Shown here: in pieces, positions 9,855 through 19,882 of the stretch
Layout: each line of letters starts with the position of its first letter
Numbering within the stretch: position 1 is the stretch's first letter
DNA from: Synechocystis sp. LKSZ1
Lineage (GTDB): Bacteria; Cyanobacteriota; Cyanobacteriia; Cyanobacteriales; Microcystaceae
DNA length: 64,000 nucleotides
NCBI RefSeq assembly: GCF_040436315.1
Contig: NZ_AP031572.1
Location: 1,984,001 to 2,048,000 of the forward strand
Direction: 5' to 3'
Program-made: the position numbers and the translations under genes
Notes under the pieces: generated by a model
Told to the model about the DNA's origin: nothing
Database searches by the model: none
Seen by the model: the letters and a program-made list of their open reading frames with translations, nothing else

Positions 9855-10343
9855 CTAAGCCGGTTTAATCCACATCAGGGTCTGTCCGTACTCTACCGGT
9901 TCCCCATTGGCCACCACAATTTCCATCACTTGGCCCGAAATCTCTGCTTCGATCTCATTCATCAGTTTCATGGCCTCGATAATACAGACCGTCTGTTCCT
10001 TGCGGATGCTATCCCCCACTTCCACAAAGGGGGGTTCATCGGGGGCCGGGGCCCGGTAGAAGGTGCCGACCATTGGCGAGGTGATGGCCGTCCATTTTTG
10101 CTCTAGGGGAGACGGGGAAGCTACTTCTAGGACGGGGGCCGATTCTGGGGCCGGTGTTGAGGAAACCATCGGTGGGGGAGCAGGGAGCGGTGTCGTCACC
10201 ACCGTCGGTGTTTCCAGCAGAATGGACGAATTGGCCTTGCGGACGGACAGCTTAAACTCGTCCGTTTCTAAGGTGACTTCCGTAATATCGGTTTGGGAAA
10301 TCGCTCCTAGCAATTCCCGTAGTTCAGCAAAGTTAATAGACAC
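9855..10343 (-). CDS. accB: Biotin carboxyl carrier protein of acetyl-CoA carboxylase
   Basis: 162 aa from a GTG start at 10343. AccB carries the biotin that shuttles CO2 between biotin carboxylase and carboxyltransferase in the first step of fatty-acid synthesis. The biotinyl domain is at the C-terminus with EAMKLMNE; the modified Lys is residue 126. A Pro/Ala-rich linker (about 45-80) precedes it. The GTG is preferred because it gives the family N-terminus (SINFAELRELL) and has GGGGAG 7 bases upstream. An upstream ATG at 10370 would add nine residues. It lies just downstream of efp on the same strand, the usual cyanobacterial efp-accB pair. Confidence 0.95.
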   Translation of the reverse strand: MSINFAELRELLGAISQTDITEVTLETDEFKLSVRKANSSILLETPTVVTTPLPAPPPMVSSTPAPESAPVLEVASPSPLEQKWTAITSPMVGTFYRAPAPDEPPFVEVGDSIRKEQTVCIIEAMKLMNEIEAEISGQVMEIVVANGEPVEYGQTLMWIKPA

Positions 10344-10411
10344 CAATCTTCTCCCCTGAGTACTAATCAAAATTTCCGATGGGGTCAGAATTCTGCCCCC
10401 CTGACTAAGGA

Positions 10412-10969
10412 CTATTCTCGACCCAGGTAAGAGCCGTCCCGAGTATCCACTTTAATTCTTTCCCCAATGGAGATAAACAGGGGCACCATCACCTGAGCAC
10501 CTGTCTCAACGATGGCTGGCTTCGTACCACCCGTTGCTGTATCGCCTTTAACTCCCGGATCGGTTTCCGTAATTTCTAAAATTACCGACGTGGGGAGTTC
10601 CACATCTAGCACATTGCCATTCCAGAAGAGAATACTCACTTCCATCTCTTCCTTGAGAAATTTGACCTTATCTTTTAATTCGCTGGCGTTTAAACGAGCT
10701 TCTTCAAAGGTTTCCATATCCATAAAGACGAATTGATCGCCCTCTTTATAGGTATGTTGCATGGCCAACTTCTCAATATTGGCCTGGGGTACAGTTTCCC
10801 CGGCACGGAAGGTACGCTCGACGACATTCCCAGTTTGTACGTTTTTGAGCTTGGTACGGACAAAAGCAGAGCCTTTACCGGGTTTGACGTGTAAAAATTC
10901 GACAACTCGCCAAACAGAGCCATCGAGTTCGATGGTAACACCACTCCGGAAATCGTTACTGGAAATCAT
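10412..10969 (-). CDS. efp: Translation elongation factor P
   Basis: 185 aa. EF-P binds between the P and E sites of the ribosome and relieves stalling at polyproline stretches. The KOW-like N-domain contains [17 protein letters not shown]; the Lys of PGKG (residue 32) is the position modified in other bacteria. The OB domains follow, ending with [12 protein letters not shown]. Length is normal. It is followed by accB after about 70 bases, probably co-transcribed. Confidence 0.97.
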   Translation of the reverse strand: MISSNDFRSGVTIELDGSVWRVVEFLHVKPGKGSAFVRTKLKNVQTGNVVERTFRAGETVPQANIEKLAMQHTYKEGDQFVFMDMETFEEARLNASELKDKVKFLKEEMEVSILFWNGNVLDVELPTSVILEITETDPGVKGDTATGGTKPAIVETGAQVMVPLFISIGERIKVDTRDGSYLGRE

Positions 10970-11081
10970 GTACTATGATGGAGGCTGAAAAGTTCACCCC
11001 ATATTTTACAGGGGATGGGGGGCGCAGAGATGGGAAAATTTTCCTAGTGCTGTTTATCGCTCATCTCAATCCGGTGACTTT

Positions 11082-12194
11082 ATGCCAATTCTGCCTAAAC
11101 TTTTAGCGAGCCTCATTGCCCTGGTCTTTAGTGTCCTGTCCTTGACTTGGGCGGCTCCCAGCCAGGCCGCTGAATTATCCCCTCCGATCCTCCTGGGGGC
11201 CCTGGCTCAGGGGAATGCCATTACCGATCCCAATGCTATTCTGCGGTATGCTCTGCCCATCGATAATGACACGGTGCGGAAACTGCAAGGGGCCCTCGAA
11301 GATATTTCTAACCATATCCGGGCAAAACGTTGGCCACCGATTGCCAAGGATGTCCGAGAGGCTAATGTCGTTCTCTCCCTCCGCAGTGACAAAATCCTAG
11401 CGTCTATTCCCACCACCGGCCAAACTACTGCCGAGGCGCTACTGGCGGATCTTAGAAGCGAGCTCAGTGACCTGCAAACGGCGGTTGAGGCCAAGGATCG
11501 GGAGCAGGTAACGACTCTGCGTCAATCGGCCCTGGCCAAAATTGGGCAACTCGAACAATTAATGGTGGTGGGCTTCCCCTACGATGTCCCGGCTGATTAC
11601 GGTACTTTACCCCAACTGAAGGGACGGGCCACCGTGGCCATGGAAACAACCCAAGGCCCCCTGACCATTGTGGTGGACGGCTATAGTGCCCCGGTTAATG
11701 CTGGCAATTTTATTGATCTGGTGCAACGCCATTTCTATGATGGTCTGCCCTTTATTCGCTCGGAGGATAATTTTGTAGTGCAGGCCGGCGATCCCGATGG
11801 GCCGGAAACGGGTTTTATTGATCCCCAAACCCAGGCCTACCGCGCCATTCCCCTAGAGGTTTTAGTTAAGGGAGAAGAGGGCCCTATTTATGGCATGACC
11901 CTAGAGGATGCGGGGCTCTATCTGCCGGAATTGGCCCTGCCCTTCAACGCCTACGGGGCCATAGCTCTAGCCAGGCCAGATACGGATCCCAACGGCGGTT
12001 CTTCCCAGTTTTTCTTCTTCAAGTTTGACAGTGAATTAACGCCACCGGGCTTTAATTTGATGGATGGCCGCTACTCGGTTTTCGGCTATGTGGTGCAAGG
12101 GAAAGAGACCCTGGAAAAACTGACCGATAAGGACAAAATTATTTCCGCGACGGTGGTAGAAGGGGCCGATAACCTGGTGCTTCCCCAGGGCTAG
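11082..12194 (+). CDS. Exported cyclophilin-type peptidyl-prolyl isomerase (TLP40/CYP38-like)
   Basis: 370 aa. A signal peptide (residues 1-29: hydrophobic LLASLIALVFSVLSL then SQAAE) sends it to the periplasm or thylakoid lumen. Residues 50-160 are a helical N-domain of the type seen in plant CYP38/TLP40 and cyanobacterial homologues, which act in photosystem II assembly. From about 185 the cyclophilin fold follows, with PVNAGNFIDLVQRHFYDGL and GGSSQFFFFKFD. The last enzyme motif replaces the usual QFFI-type core, so catalysis may be weak. A monocistronic gene, convergent with rpaA. Confidence 0.9.
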   Translation: MPILPKLLASLIALVFSVLSLTWAAPSQAAELSPPILLGALAQGNAITDPNAILRYALPIDNDTVRKLQGALEDISNHIRAKRWPPIAKDVREANVVLSLRSDKILASIPTTGQTTAEALLADLRSELSDLQTAVEAKDREQVTTLRQSALAKIGQLEQLMVVGFPYDVPADYGTLPQLKGRATVAMETTQGPLTIVVDGYSAPVNAGNFIDLVQRHFYDGLPFIRSEDNFVVQAGDPDGPETGFIDPQTQAYRAIPLEVLVKGEEGPIYGMTLEDAGLYLPELALPFNAYGAIALARPDTDPNGGSSQFFFFKFDSELTPPGFNLMDGRYSVFGYVVQGKETLEKLTDKDKIISATVVEGADNLVLPQG

Positions 12195-12236
12195 TCTCTC
12201 GACTATCTCAACCCTCAACGGCCGGGAGAAGACTGG

Positions 12237-12986
12237 CTAAGAGGTCTTGGCCCCGGCCGGGGTTCCTTCCAGGGCCTCGGCTTCCTCACTGGCCAACTCT
12301 AGACAGTAACCGGCCCCATAAACGGTTTTAATGTAGCGGGGACGACGGGGATCGGGTTCCAACTTGGTGCGGAGATGGCGGATATGCACCCGGATTGTCT
12401 CAATATCATCGTCGGGTTCGTAACCCCAGACTTCCCGCAAAATGTCGCTGGGAGAAACGGTCTGGCCGTGGCGTTGCAGCAGACAATGGAGTAACTCAAA
12501 TTCCAAATGCGTCAGTTTGATGCTTTTACCGAACCAAATGGCCTCGAAGCGTTCGGGAATTAAGGTTAACGGGCCATGGCTTAAAATCTCGGAATGTTTG
12601 GCGGCCTGAGGAATACGGTCGGTACGCCGTAGAAGGGCTCGGACTCGGGCCAGCATCTCTTCCACATCAAAGGGCTTAGTCAAGTAGTCATCGGCCCCGG
12701 CATTGAAGCCGTCGATTTTGTCTTGAATTTGTCCGAGGGCCGTCAGCATCAGGACGGGAATATCCGCCGTGCGATGATCGCGCCGTAACCGCTGGCACAC
12801 CGTAAAACCATCCACCTTGGGGAGCATCAGGTCTAGCATAATCAGATCCGGCTGAATTTGCACCGCTAGGGCCTGGCCCTTAATGCCGTCGTCAGCTTGA
12901 TTGACATCGTAGCCCGCCATTTCCAAGTTAATGGAAACCAGTTCGGCAATCGCCGGATCATCATCGATAACAAGGATTCGAGGCAT
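12237..12986 (-). CDS. rpaA: Response regulator RpaA (circadian/phycobilisome regulator)
   Basis: 249 aa OmpR-type regulator. In Synechococcus it is phosphorylated by SasA and drives circadian gene expression; it was first linked to phycobilisome energy transfer. Receiver: VIDDD at 7-10, the phosphorylated Asp 52 in [12 protein letters not shown], Lys in LTKPFDVEE. The DNA-binding winged helix includes [20 protein letters not shown] and [19 protein letters not shown]. The linker [16 protein letters not shown] is diagnostic for RpaA rather than RpaB. About 200 non-coding bases precede the start; a minus-strand TATAAT is seen at 13064-13069. Confidence 0.95.
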   Translation of the reverse strand: MPRILVIDDDPAIAELVSINLEMAGYDVNQADDGIKGQALAVQIQPDLIMLDLMLPKVDGFTVCQRLRRDHRTADIPVLMLTALGQIQDKIDGFNAGADDYLTKPFDVEEMLARVRALLRRTDRIPQAAKHSEILSHGPLTLIPERFEAIWFGKSIKLTHLEFELLHCLLQRHGQTVSPSDILREVWGYEPDDDIETIRVHIRHLRTKLEPDPRRPRYIKTVYGAGYCLELASEEAEALEGTPAGAKTS

Positions 12987-13194
12987 CAGTAGACGTTAAA
13001 GAAAGGAACTTATCTTAATAATTTGTAAAGGATGATCCAAAAAGTGTCAGGAATCTCGGACTAATTATAAACATGAATCCGCTGACAGATTGCGAATTAT
13101 GGCCCTTTGTTGAGTAATGCTAACAGCTTCTTAAAATTTCGCAACCTTCCAGGAAACTAAGTCAGAGTTTGGCCAAGAAAAGCTTCTCCCCGGC

Positions 13195-14670
13195 TTAAAA
13201 GCACTGATCTATCCAGGAACCGTGCAGACCGTAGGGAATGTGATGCTTCAGATTGAGAGTCGCCAGGGGGCCTTGGCTCAACTGTTGGGCATCGAAAATT
13301 AGTAACCGGGAGCGGTGCTGGGCCGCATTGTAGCTTAGGACAAGCAACCACCCCTCATCCTCGGCCTTACCGCCGGGTTGGGGCACAAAAATGGGTTCTC
13401 CGGTAAAGCCCCGTGGTGCACAGGAATAGATATCCTCCTGGCCCGTGGTCACATCGAGCTTAACGACGGCTTGCAGGGGCGCATTGCCCGTGGGGTCGTG
13501 GGCCGCTCCCAGGTAGTAGTAACGGGCGGGACGGCCGACATAGTCTGGATGAAGAACAGGAAACTCACAACAACGCGATAGTAGCCGGTGTCCTTCGACA
13601 TGTTGCTGGGCCAGATCGATGGTAAAACGCCACAGTTGACCTGGGTCAAGACTGGCAAAATCAACAGTGCGGTAATCGCCGTCGGGTTGGATCTGGGGCA
13701 GGGAATTGTAACAGACGGAATCTAGAATAATCTGACCATCTTGTTCATGGGCGTTGGCATGGTGGAAGACAAACCCCGCCTTTACTGGCAGAAGCTGAAC
13801 GGGCCCGTAGGGCGGTTTGCGGGGAATCACCACTAACTGGGCTGGTGCTTGGGGTTGAAAATGAACGCATTCTCCAGCGCCCCGTAGACCCAGGAGGTAG
13901 GGCATCGGGTTAAAGCGGACTTTATTTTGCAGAAAGATGGCGTAGTTCGGTGTGATGGCAAAGTCGTGGATAAAGGCAAACCCTGGAATGCTATGGCTGT
14001 GGCGACGCAATAATTGGCCTTGGGGCCCAAATTCCAGCAGGGTTAGGGTACTAGAAAGGCCGGTTTTGAGGGAGAAATTTACCAAGCACGGTGCACCGCC
14101 ATCTAATTCACTGTGGGGATCAATACGGGGGTGGGCCGAAAAAGCCATGCCAGGATTCAAGAGACCATTCAAGTTATCGAGGCCAAGGGTTTCCAGACTA
14201 GCCGGGTCTAGGCGGTGGGGTTCAGCCGCTTCCCACAGGGCCAGTAATTTTTTGCCCCAATAAACAACATTAGTATTAGCAATATTTTTTAAGCGCAGAT
14301 CAAAGGCATTACGGAGCCATCCTCCAGCGGGTTGAGTCCCAAAGACCCCCCGGTAGAGCATACGACCTGCGGCTTGTTCTTCAACGTAGCCCTTGGTGCG
14401 GACAAAACGATTGCGGAAATGTACCCGACCGTCTCCAGGGAAACGAAAAGCCGTAATCATGCCATCACCATCAAAGGGATGTCGAATCGGCTGGCCCCCG
14501 ATCTCTAACAGGCCTGGCCCATTACGAAACAGAGTTCCGGTTAATCCCGACGGTACCTCCCCTTCAATGTCCTCAATCCAGTAATCCCATTCTTCAGGCA
14601 GGGATTGATAGCCCTGTAACCAGTCGGCGGGGGAGTAACTGCGGGGGCTGGCATTTAGGGTAGAGGTCAT
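13195..14670 (-). CDS. Apocarotenoid-15,15'-oxygenase (carotenoid cleavage dioxygenase)
   Basis: 491 aa, closely resembling Synechocystis ACO/Diox1, a non-haem iron dioxygenase that cleaves apocarotenals to retinal. The seven-bladed propeller family signatures are present, as are the four iron-binding histidines: H180 (SAHPRID), H235 (FIHDFAIT), H303 (FHHANAHE) and H483 (YGLHGSW). EWDYWIEDIEGEVP and GTLFRNGPGLLEIG near the start, and GQLWRFTIDL, GEPIFVPQPGG and GWLLVLSYN later, fit the family. Soluble, normal length, monocistronic. Confidence 0.93.
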   Translation of the reverse strand: MTSTLNASPRSYSPADWLQGYQSLPEEWDYWIEDIEGEVPSGLTGTLFRNGPGLLEIGGQPIRHPFDGDGMITAFRFPGDGRVHFRNRFVRTKGYVEEQAAGRMLYRGVFGTQPAGGWLRNAFDLRLKNIANTNVVYWGKKLLALWEAAEPHRLDPASLETLGLDNLNGLLNPGMAFSAHPRIDPHSELDGGAPCLVNFSLKTGLSSTLTLLEFGPQGQLLRRHSHSIPGFAFIHDFAITPNYAIFLQNKVRFNPMPYLLGLRGAGECVHFQPQAPAQLVVIPRKPPYGPVQLLPVKAGFVFHHANAHEQDGQIILDSVCYNSLPQIQPDGDYRTVDFASLDPGQLWRFTIDLAQQHVEGHRLLSRCCEFPVLHPDYVGRPARYYYLGAAHDPTGNAPLQAVVKLDVTTGQEDIYSCAPRGFTGEPIFVPQPGGKAEDEGWLLVLSYNAAQHRSRLLIFDAQQLSQGPLATLNLKHHIPYGLHGSWIDQCF

Positions 14671-14786
14671 AATGGCTCGATTGTGAAGAAATATGAAGCT
14701 CTATTTTATCGATTTTCTCTCCGTAATGTTGGCCCTAGGCCAAGTCGGCCCAGGGATGAGGCACGATCACTGATGTTGTCACGCCT

Positions 14787-16499
14787 CTAACGGGTAAAAA
14801 GGGCGTTATCCCCTGCGACTTCCGGTAGACCCCAACGATCCCGAAAGCCCTTAATGGCCGTCAGCAGGCCAGCCTGGGATTTTTGGGAAATGAAGAAGAC
14901 CTTGAACTGTTGATCCCGGCTTAGATATTCCGAATAGGCGGCTCCTGCTTGTAGAAACGGACGATAGGTTTCGTTGCCAGCGGTATAGACTTCAAAAAAA
15001 GGCGTCGCGTAGGCTCGGGTGTAGGCATGGAGCAGATCCGGTGGTGGCAGGGTCAAATTGGTAAAGGAACTGATCAATTCCTTTGCTCCGGGGTCAAGCT
15101 TGGAAAAATCAACGTGGGCCTGGCCCTCGGCGAGTAAGAGATATTTTTCAGTACTTCCTAGACGGGGGAAAGAGCGTATCTGCTCAAAAACAAAGGGGGT
15201 GGCGGGGTCATAGGTGCCGCCAATAATCATCACAGGGGCAGTCACCTTCTGGAGTCCCGTGATCCCAAAAATGGCACTATTGACTGGATTGGCAACGGCG
15301 ACGGCTGTTACCCGAGGGTCTCGGAATTGGTAGTCCTTTTGGGGAAGACGCAGGGCCTGGCATTGGAGCAGTAGCGAGGTATTAGGAAAGCTGGTATCCA
15401 GATTACATTCAGCCTTGAGAAAATTCCAATCGATCGTGGCCCCGGCTACTGCGAGGGCCGTATATCCCCCAAAGGAATGGCCCCCCACTCCCACTTGGGT
15501 CAAGTTCAGTCGGCCCTCAAATTCCCGAGCATTGCGACGTTCTAGCTCATCAATGACGTAGCTAATATCCTTGGGTCGGTCAATAAACTCATTTAACTGA
15601 AAGATCTGTCGTGACGTTCCTTCGATCAAGGCCTGAGCCTGTAAAAAATCACTGCCGGGATGTTGGGGCAGGGCCACCACAAAGCCATAGGAGGCCAAAT
15701 GTTTAGCGATCTGGTCAAAGTCTTCTGGCCGGGAGGCTAGGCCATGGGAAAAGACAATCACCGGTGTTTTACCGTTCCGCCAGCGCTGGGGTTTATAAAC
15801 ATCCACATAGAAACTGCGGTTGCGACTCACATCGGTCAATTGCCAACGTTGCTGAATCGCGGGCCCGTAGTTTCCGGGTTGGCGGGGGTCAGGTAACGTC
15901 GTAAAATTTACCACAGGCCCCTGTTTCGCCTCCTCAGCGGAGAGTTGGGACATCACTTGAATGCCGTACTCCGAGGCTCGGACAACCATTTCGACAATAC
16001 GACCTTGCTGCAGTAAGACTTCTCCCGAAACATGGCCGTCCGTTGGTAACTTACGCAGGAAATTGATCAACGTCAGGCCCTGGGAGTCTAAGCCTGCTGA
16101 GACAATGGCCCCCCGCAGGGCATATTTACCATTAATTTGCCAGGGAATCCCCAGAATACGGCCCGAGCGCGTCAAAATATCTTCGCCAATATCCGTATTC
16201 AGGAAGCGAGAAACTACCACTGGGTTTAGCTCTGCTCGGGTCGTCAAAATTCTACGTAGTTCCTGGAGTTGTTCCGGGGTGGCCCCGGCCAGATTGAAAT
16301 AAAAACGCAAATTCGCATCAACAATTCCTTCTTCGGCAAACCGTTGGAGGGAATCCACTCTCACCGTTAATTTCACTGGGCCATAGGTGAGAAAAATATT
16401 ATCTGCCGCTTTCGTCGCCTCGGGAAGACAAAGGGCTGAAAGGATACCCAGCACCGCACCCGAAAGCCAACGGCCAAGCAAGTTCTTTTTTAAAGTCAT
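14787..16499 (-). CDS. Exported alpha/beta hydrolase with DUF1400 N-domain
   Basis: 570 aa. A signal peptide covers about residues 1-31. Residues 32-190 match DUF1400, a cyanobacterial domain placed before alpha/beta-hydrolases. The hydrolase part shows VIVFSHGLASRPED (oxyanion region), the nucleophile elbow GGHSFGGY with Ser 342, an Asp candidate in GGTYDPATP and a His in GQAHVDFSKLD. Related to platelet-activating-factor acetylhydrolase-type esterases; substrate unknown. The IS4-family element begins only 84 bases upstream of its start, so the native promoter may have been displaced. Confidence 0.85.
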   Translation of the reverse strand: MTLKKNLLGRWLSGAVLGILSALCLPEATKAADNIFLTYGPVKLTVRVDSLQRFAEEGIVDANLRFYFNLAGATPEQLQELRRILTTRAELNPVVVSRFLNTDIGEDILTRSGRILGIPWQINGKYALRGAIVSAGLDSQGLTLINFLRKLPTDGHVSGEVLLQQGRIVEMVVRASEYGIQVMSQLSAEEAKQGPVVNFTTLPDPRQPGNYGPAIQQRWQLTDVSRNRSFYVDVYKPQRWRNGKTPVIVFSHGLASRPEDFDQIAKHLASYGFVVALPQHPGSDFLQAQALIEGTSRQIFQLNEFIDRPKDISYVIDELERRNAREFEGRLNLTQVGVGGHSFGGYTALAVAGATIDWNFLKAECNLDTSFPNTSLLLQCQALRLPQKDYQFRDPRVTAVAVANPVNSAIFGITGLQKVTAPVMIIGGTYDPATPFVFEQIRSFPRLGSTEKYLLLAEGQAHVDFSKLDPGAKELISSFTNLTLPPPDLLHAYTRAYATPFFEVYTAGNETYRPFLQAGAAYSEYLSRDQQFKVFFISQKSQAGLLTAIKGFRDRWGLPEVAGDNALFTR

Positions 16500-16649
16500 A
16501 CAATCAAAAACTCAAGTAGAAAATCATTCATAGGAACACTTTAAAGCTAGCGGATAGTGGGCCAAAAGGAGCAGGTTTAAAGCAGAAATATTGAATGGTT
16601 TATTTGAACCACCAAGGAATAGACACAACGATTCTGTAAAAGCCCAGAT

Positions 16650-17072
16650 TCAACAATTTACCACTAACTCTCTTAGCCAGTGTACATAACTTATTTTTTC
16701 ACACATAAATGCCTGTAAATACCGTAGCTTATCTAATAAAGATTCCCCAAACTCTTTCGGAATTCTTACCAATCTCAACATTAAATATCCAATCAGGCAA
16801 CTATAAATCTGAATCTCTATTCCGTTTGTATTTTTAGTGATTAGCCTGTCCAACTTTAAGTGCATTTTTAAGAACTTCCATAATAGTTCTATTTGCCAAC
16901 GCAATCGATAAAACTCAGCTATCTCTTCATTACTTATTCCTCCCTCTCCCTCTTCTGGTAAATTTGTTGCCAACCTAAACTCTGTTCTTTCTTCTCTATC
17001 ACTAAATACTACTACTCTTCCTTCTAGCTTTTCCTTCCCACTTCCTATTTCATACTTTCCATTTTCCAGCAT
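16650..17072 (-). pseudogene. Transposase C-terminal fragment of the outer IS copy
   Basis: 140 aa from an internal Met, identical to the last 140 residues of the intact transposase except for one residue (LENGK versus LSNGK) at its start. It contains the YRLRWQIELLWKFLK signature but lacks both Asp residues. It was cut off from its N-terminal part by the inner IS insertion at 17089. Confidence 0.9.
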
Positions 17073-17088
17073 ATTTAAGCTTATATTG

Positions 17089-18264
17089 CAGAAATATTGA
17101 ATGGTTTATTTGAACCACCAAGGAATAGACACAACGATTCTGTAAAAGCCCAGATTCAACAATTTACCACTAACTCTCTTAGCCAGTGTACATAACTTAT
17201 TTTTTCACACATAAATGCCTGTAAATACCGTAGCTTATCTAATAAAGATTCCCCAAACTCTTTCGGAATTCTTACCAATCTCAACATTAAATATCCAATC
17301 AGGCAACTATAAATCTGAATCTCTATTCCGTTTGTATTTTTAGTGATTAGCCTGTCCAACTTTAAGTGCATTTTTAAGAACTTCCATAATAGTTCTATTT
17401 GCCAACGCAATCGATAAAACTCAGCTATCTCTTCATTACTTATTCCTCCCTCTCCCTCTTCTGGTAAATTTGTTGCCAACCTAAACTCTGTTCTTTCTTC
17501 TCTATCACTAAATACTACTACTCTTCCTTCTAGCTTTTCCTTCCCACTTCCTATTTCATACTTTCCATTGCTCAGCATATTTAAGCTTATATTGTTCTTT
17601 GTTCTTAACACAAAGTAACGCTCTTTCTCTTCTTGCAGTTTTGCTATTCTTGCTAGACTACAAAATCCTCTATCCATTATCCCAACTCCATTCTCTGGCG
17701 TTGCTTCTATCGTTTCATTCCCATATTTACTATCATGCCCTTGACCAAAATTAATTACTATTCCTCCTGGGGCTCCTGTGTCTAAATTAATCCCACTAAA
17801 TAGTTTTACCTGATGATGTCCTTGTCTCCATAATAATTTGCTCGTTAACGATATCACTGTTGAGTCCAGTGGAAACAAAACCAGTTCCCTTTTTTCTGGT
17901 TCTCGAGAGACTTCTACTTCTTTTTTTAGCTTTTTTAATATTTCTTTAAAAACCTTTGGGTTTCGCTTTTTACTTGCTTTTGAGAAGGTCGATATATCTA
18001 CTGACTCTCCTCTCGCGTTTAATCTCTTGAATTGACTTCTCATGCTTGTTTGGCTTTGGTCTAGCACGAAACTTAGCCAAATTGAGACAAACTTAAAGGT
18101 GTCCAGTTCTGGATAATCCTTTTTGGGCAAGTGACCCAGATGCTTTTGCACAACTTGAGGAAAGTTTGATATAATCATATTCAGTTATTTTGATTTTGTG
18201 CCCCTAATTATACAAGTTTAGGGGCTTTACCTTTTTGATTTTCTTCTAACATTCAACACTTCTG
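17089..18264 (-). mobile_element. IS4-family insertion sequence, inner intact copy (1176 bp)
   Basis: Ends at 17089 (CAGAAATATTG) and 18264 (CACTTCTG) with imperfect 15-bp inverted repeats. It is inserted into the transposase gene of the outer copy and flanked by a 9-bp duplication, CTTATATTG, at 17080-17088 and 18265-18273. It carries one intact transposase on the minus strand. The two copies differ at only about two bases where both can be compared (17064-17065 versus the same place in the inner copy), so the second insertion is recent. Confidence 0.93.
17156..18178 (-). CDS. IS4-family DDE transposase (intact)
   Basis: 340 aa. The catalytic triad can be read: first Asp in FPLDSTVISL, second in GVGIMDRGF, and the Y-(2)-R-(3)-E-(6)-K signature of IS4 transposases in YRLRWQIELLWKFLK. 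It cuts and pastes the element. The start MIISNFPQVVQ lies 86 bases inside the right terminal repeat. No frameshift, so it is probably functional. The base composition is much richer in A+T than the surrounding host genes. Confidence 0.93.
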   Translation of the reverse strand: MIISNFPQVVQKHLGHLPKKDYPELDTFKFVSIWLSFVLDQSQTSMRSQFKRLNARGESVDISTFSKASKKRNPKVFKEILKKLKKEVEVSREPEKRELVLFPLDSTVISLTSKLLWRQGHHQVKLFSGINLDTGAPGGIVINFGQGHDSKYGNETIEATPENGVGIMDRGFCSLARIAKLQEEKERYFVLRTKNNISLNMLSNGKYEIGSGKEKLEGRVVVFSDREERTEFRLATNLPEEGEGGISNEEIAEFYRLRWQIELLWKFLKMHLKLDRLITKNTNGIEIQIYSCLIGYLMLRLVRIPKEFGESLLDKLRYLQAFMCEKISYVHWLRELVVNC

Positions 18265-18857
18265 CTTATATTGTTCTTTGTTCTTAACACAAAGTAACGC
18301 TCTTTCTCTTCTTGCAGTTTTGCTATTCTTGCTAGACTACAAAATCCTCTATCCATTATCCCAACTCCATTCTCTGGCGTTGCTTCTATCGTTTCATTCC
18401 CATATTTACTATCATGCCCTTGACCAAAATTAATTACTATTCCTCCTGGGGCTCCTGTGTCTAAATTAATCCCACTAAATAGTTTTACCTGATGATGTCC
18501 TTGTCTCCATAATAATTTGCTCGTTAACGATATCACTGTTGAGTCCAGTGGAAACAAAACCAGTTCCCTTTTTTCTGGTTCTCGAGAGACTTCTACTTCT
18601 TTTTTTAGCTTTTTTAATATTTCTTTAAAAACCTTTGGGTTTCGCTTTTTACTTGCTTTTGAGAAGGTCGATATATCTACTGACTCTCCTCTCGCGTTTA
18701 ATCTCTTGAATTGACTTCTCATGCTTGTTTGGCTTTGGTCTAGCACGAAACTTAGCCAAATTGAGACAAACTTAAAGGTGTCCAGTTCTGGATAATCCTT
18801 TTTGGGCAAGTGACCCAGATGCTTTTGCACAACTTGAGGAAAGTTTGATATAATCAT
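18246..18857 (-). pseudogene. Transposase N-terminal fragment of the outer IS copy
   Basis: 203 aa. It reads like the first 198 residues of the intact transposase, including the first two catalytic Asp residues, and then runs into the right end of the inner IS, where five foreign residues (RSVEC) precede a stop. It lacks the YREK part and cannot be a working transposase on its own. Confidence 0.9.
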
Positions 18858-19105
18858 ATTCAGTTATTTTGATTTTGTGCCCCTAATTATACAAGTTTAG
18901 GGGCTTTACCTTTTTGATTTTCTTCTAACATTCAACACTTCTGGGTTTAAAGGCTTGGTTAAGCGGGATTAACTTGCGTAAAACAGGCCTGTCGTCAATC
19001 TGGCCCATGGACTAAAATTGAGTTATAATAGCCCGATATTTTAAAAGCCTCAATATAAAACGCTCACCAAATCACGGCCGGCTGCCGGAAGAGAGTCTTG
19101 TTCCT

Positions 19106-19882
19106 ATGGCTAAACGTTTTCAACCTAAACCGATTGGACTGATTCTCCAAGAAGCGGCCCTGGTCACACCGGCTCAGCTCGAGGTCGCTCTCCACGAACA
19201 ACAATATTTTGAGTTACCGCTGGGGGAAATTCTGGCCCACCACGGTTGGATTAATAAGGAAACGGCGGACTTTTTTGTCGAACAATGGCCCCGTATTGTG
19301 GACTACTCCTACCAGCACCCCCTGGGCCATTACCTCCGTCTGGCTTCCCTTCTAGATGAACAACAGATCCGGCAGATTCTGCAAGAACAGAAAAAATTAG
19401 GCATTCGCTTTGGGGCCACGGCGGTACTCAAGGGCTGGCTGAAGCAACAAACCATCGACTATTTTCTGGAAAATCTGGTGCCCATGGCCTGTAAAGAATC
19501 GGCCTTTGATATTCGTCGAGATATGCCGACCCATACCCAGACGCTCCGGCAGACCCGTACCACCCAGGCCCAATCGCCGCAGGCCCCCCACCATCGCTCT
19601 AAGCAGACTCAACCGTCCCCAACTTCCCCCTACTACCGTTCTGCTAAAACGACAAGCTCGCGGATTACCCATTCTGGTAGTACTACCCATTCAGGTGGCC
19701 CAAGAATCTACAATGATGCCAAGCCCCATCTGACGACGGGCACAAATCCTTTTATTACCAATCATCCCGATAGCGAAGACTTTGACCTAAGCTTAGCTCT
19801 CCAGATGGAGGAGGGAAATTCAGGCCTTCATCTTCGTACCTATCATAGTGGTGATGATGATGACATCATTTGGGCCGACTAG
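19106..19882 (+). CDS. Protein with MshEN-like N-terminal units and disordered tail
   Basis: 258 aa. Residues 7-130 hold two or three look-alike helical units (GLILQEAALVTPAQLEVAL, LGEILAHHGWI, LASLLDEQQIRQIL) resembling the N-terminal domain of type II secretion/type IV pilus ATPases (GSPII_E_N/MshEN, a cyclic-di-GMP-binding type). No ATPase domain follows. Residues 140-225 are low-complexity, rich in Ser, Thr, Gln, His and Arg, and the tail is acidic (DDDDIIWAD). A regulatory or adaptor role is an inference from the domain likeness. A TATAAT at about 19023 may belong to its promoter. Confidence 0.55.
   Translation: MAKRFQPKPIGLILQEAALVTPAQLEVALHEQQYFELPLGEILAHHGWINKETADFFVEQWPRIVDYSYQHPLGHYLRLASLLDEQQIRQILQEQKKLGIRFGATAVLKGWLKQQTIDYFLENLVPMACKESAFDIRRDMPTHTQTLRQTRTTQAQSPQAPHHRSKQTQPSPTSPYYRSAKTTSSRITHSGSTTHSGGPRIYNDAKPHLTTGTNPFITNHPDSEDFDLSLALQMEEGNSGLHLRTYHSGDDDDIIWAD

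Larger units (their letters stand above)
16583..18943 (-). mobile_element. IS4-family insertion sequence, outer copy, split by the inner copy
   Basis: The left terminal repeat starts CAGAAATATTGAATG at 16583; the right end reads CATTCAACACTTCTG up to 18943, whose complement is CAGAAGTGTTGAATG. It is flanked by a 9-bp target duplication, GGTTTAAAG, at 16574-16582 and 18944-18952. Removing the inner copy and one of its duplications leaves 1176 bp, the same length as the inner copy. The outer copy sits between the DUF1400 hydrolase and the 19106 gene, in intergenic DNA. Confidence 0.92.
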
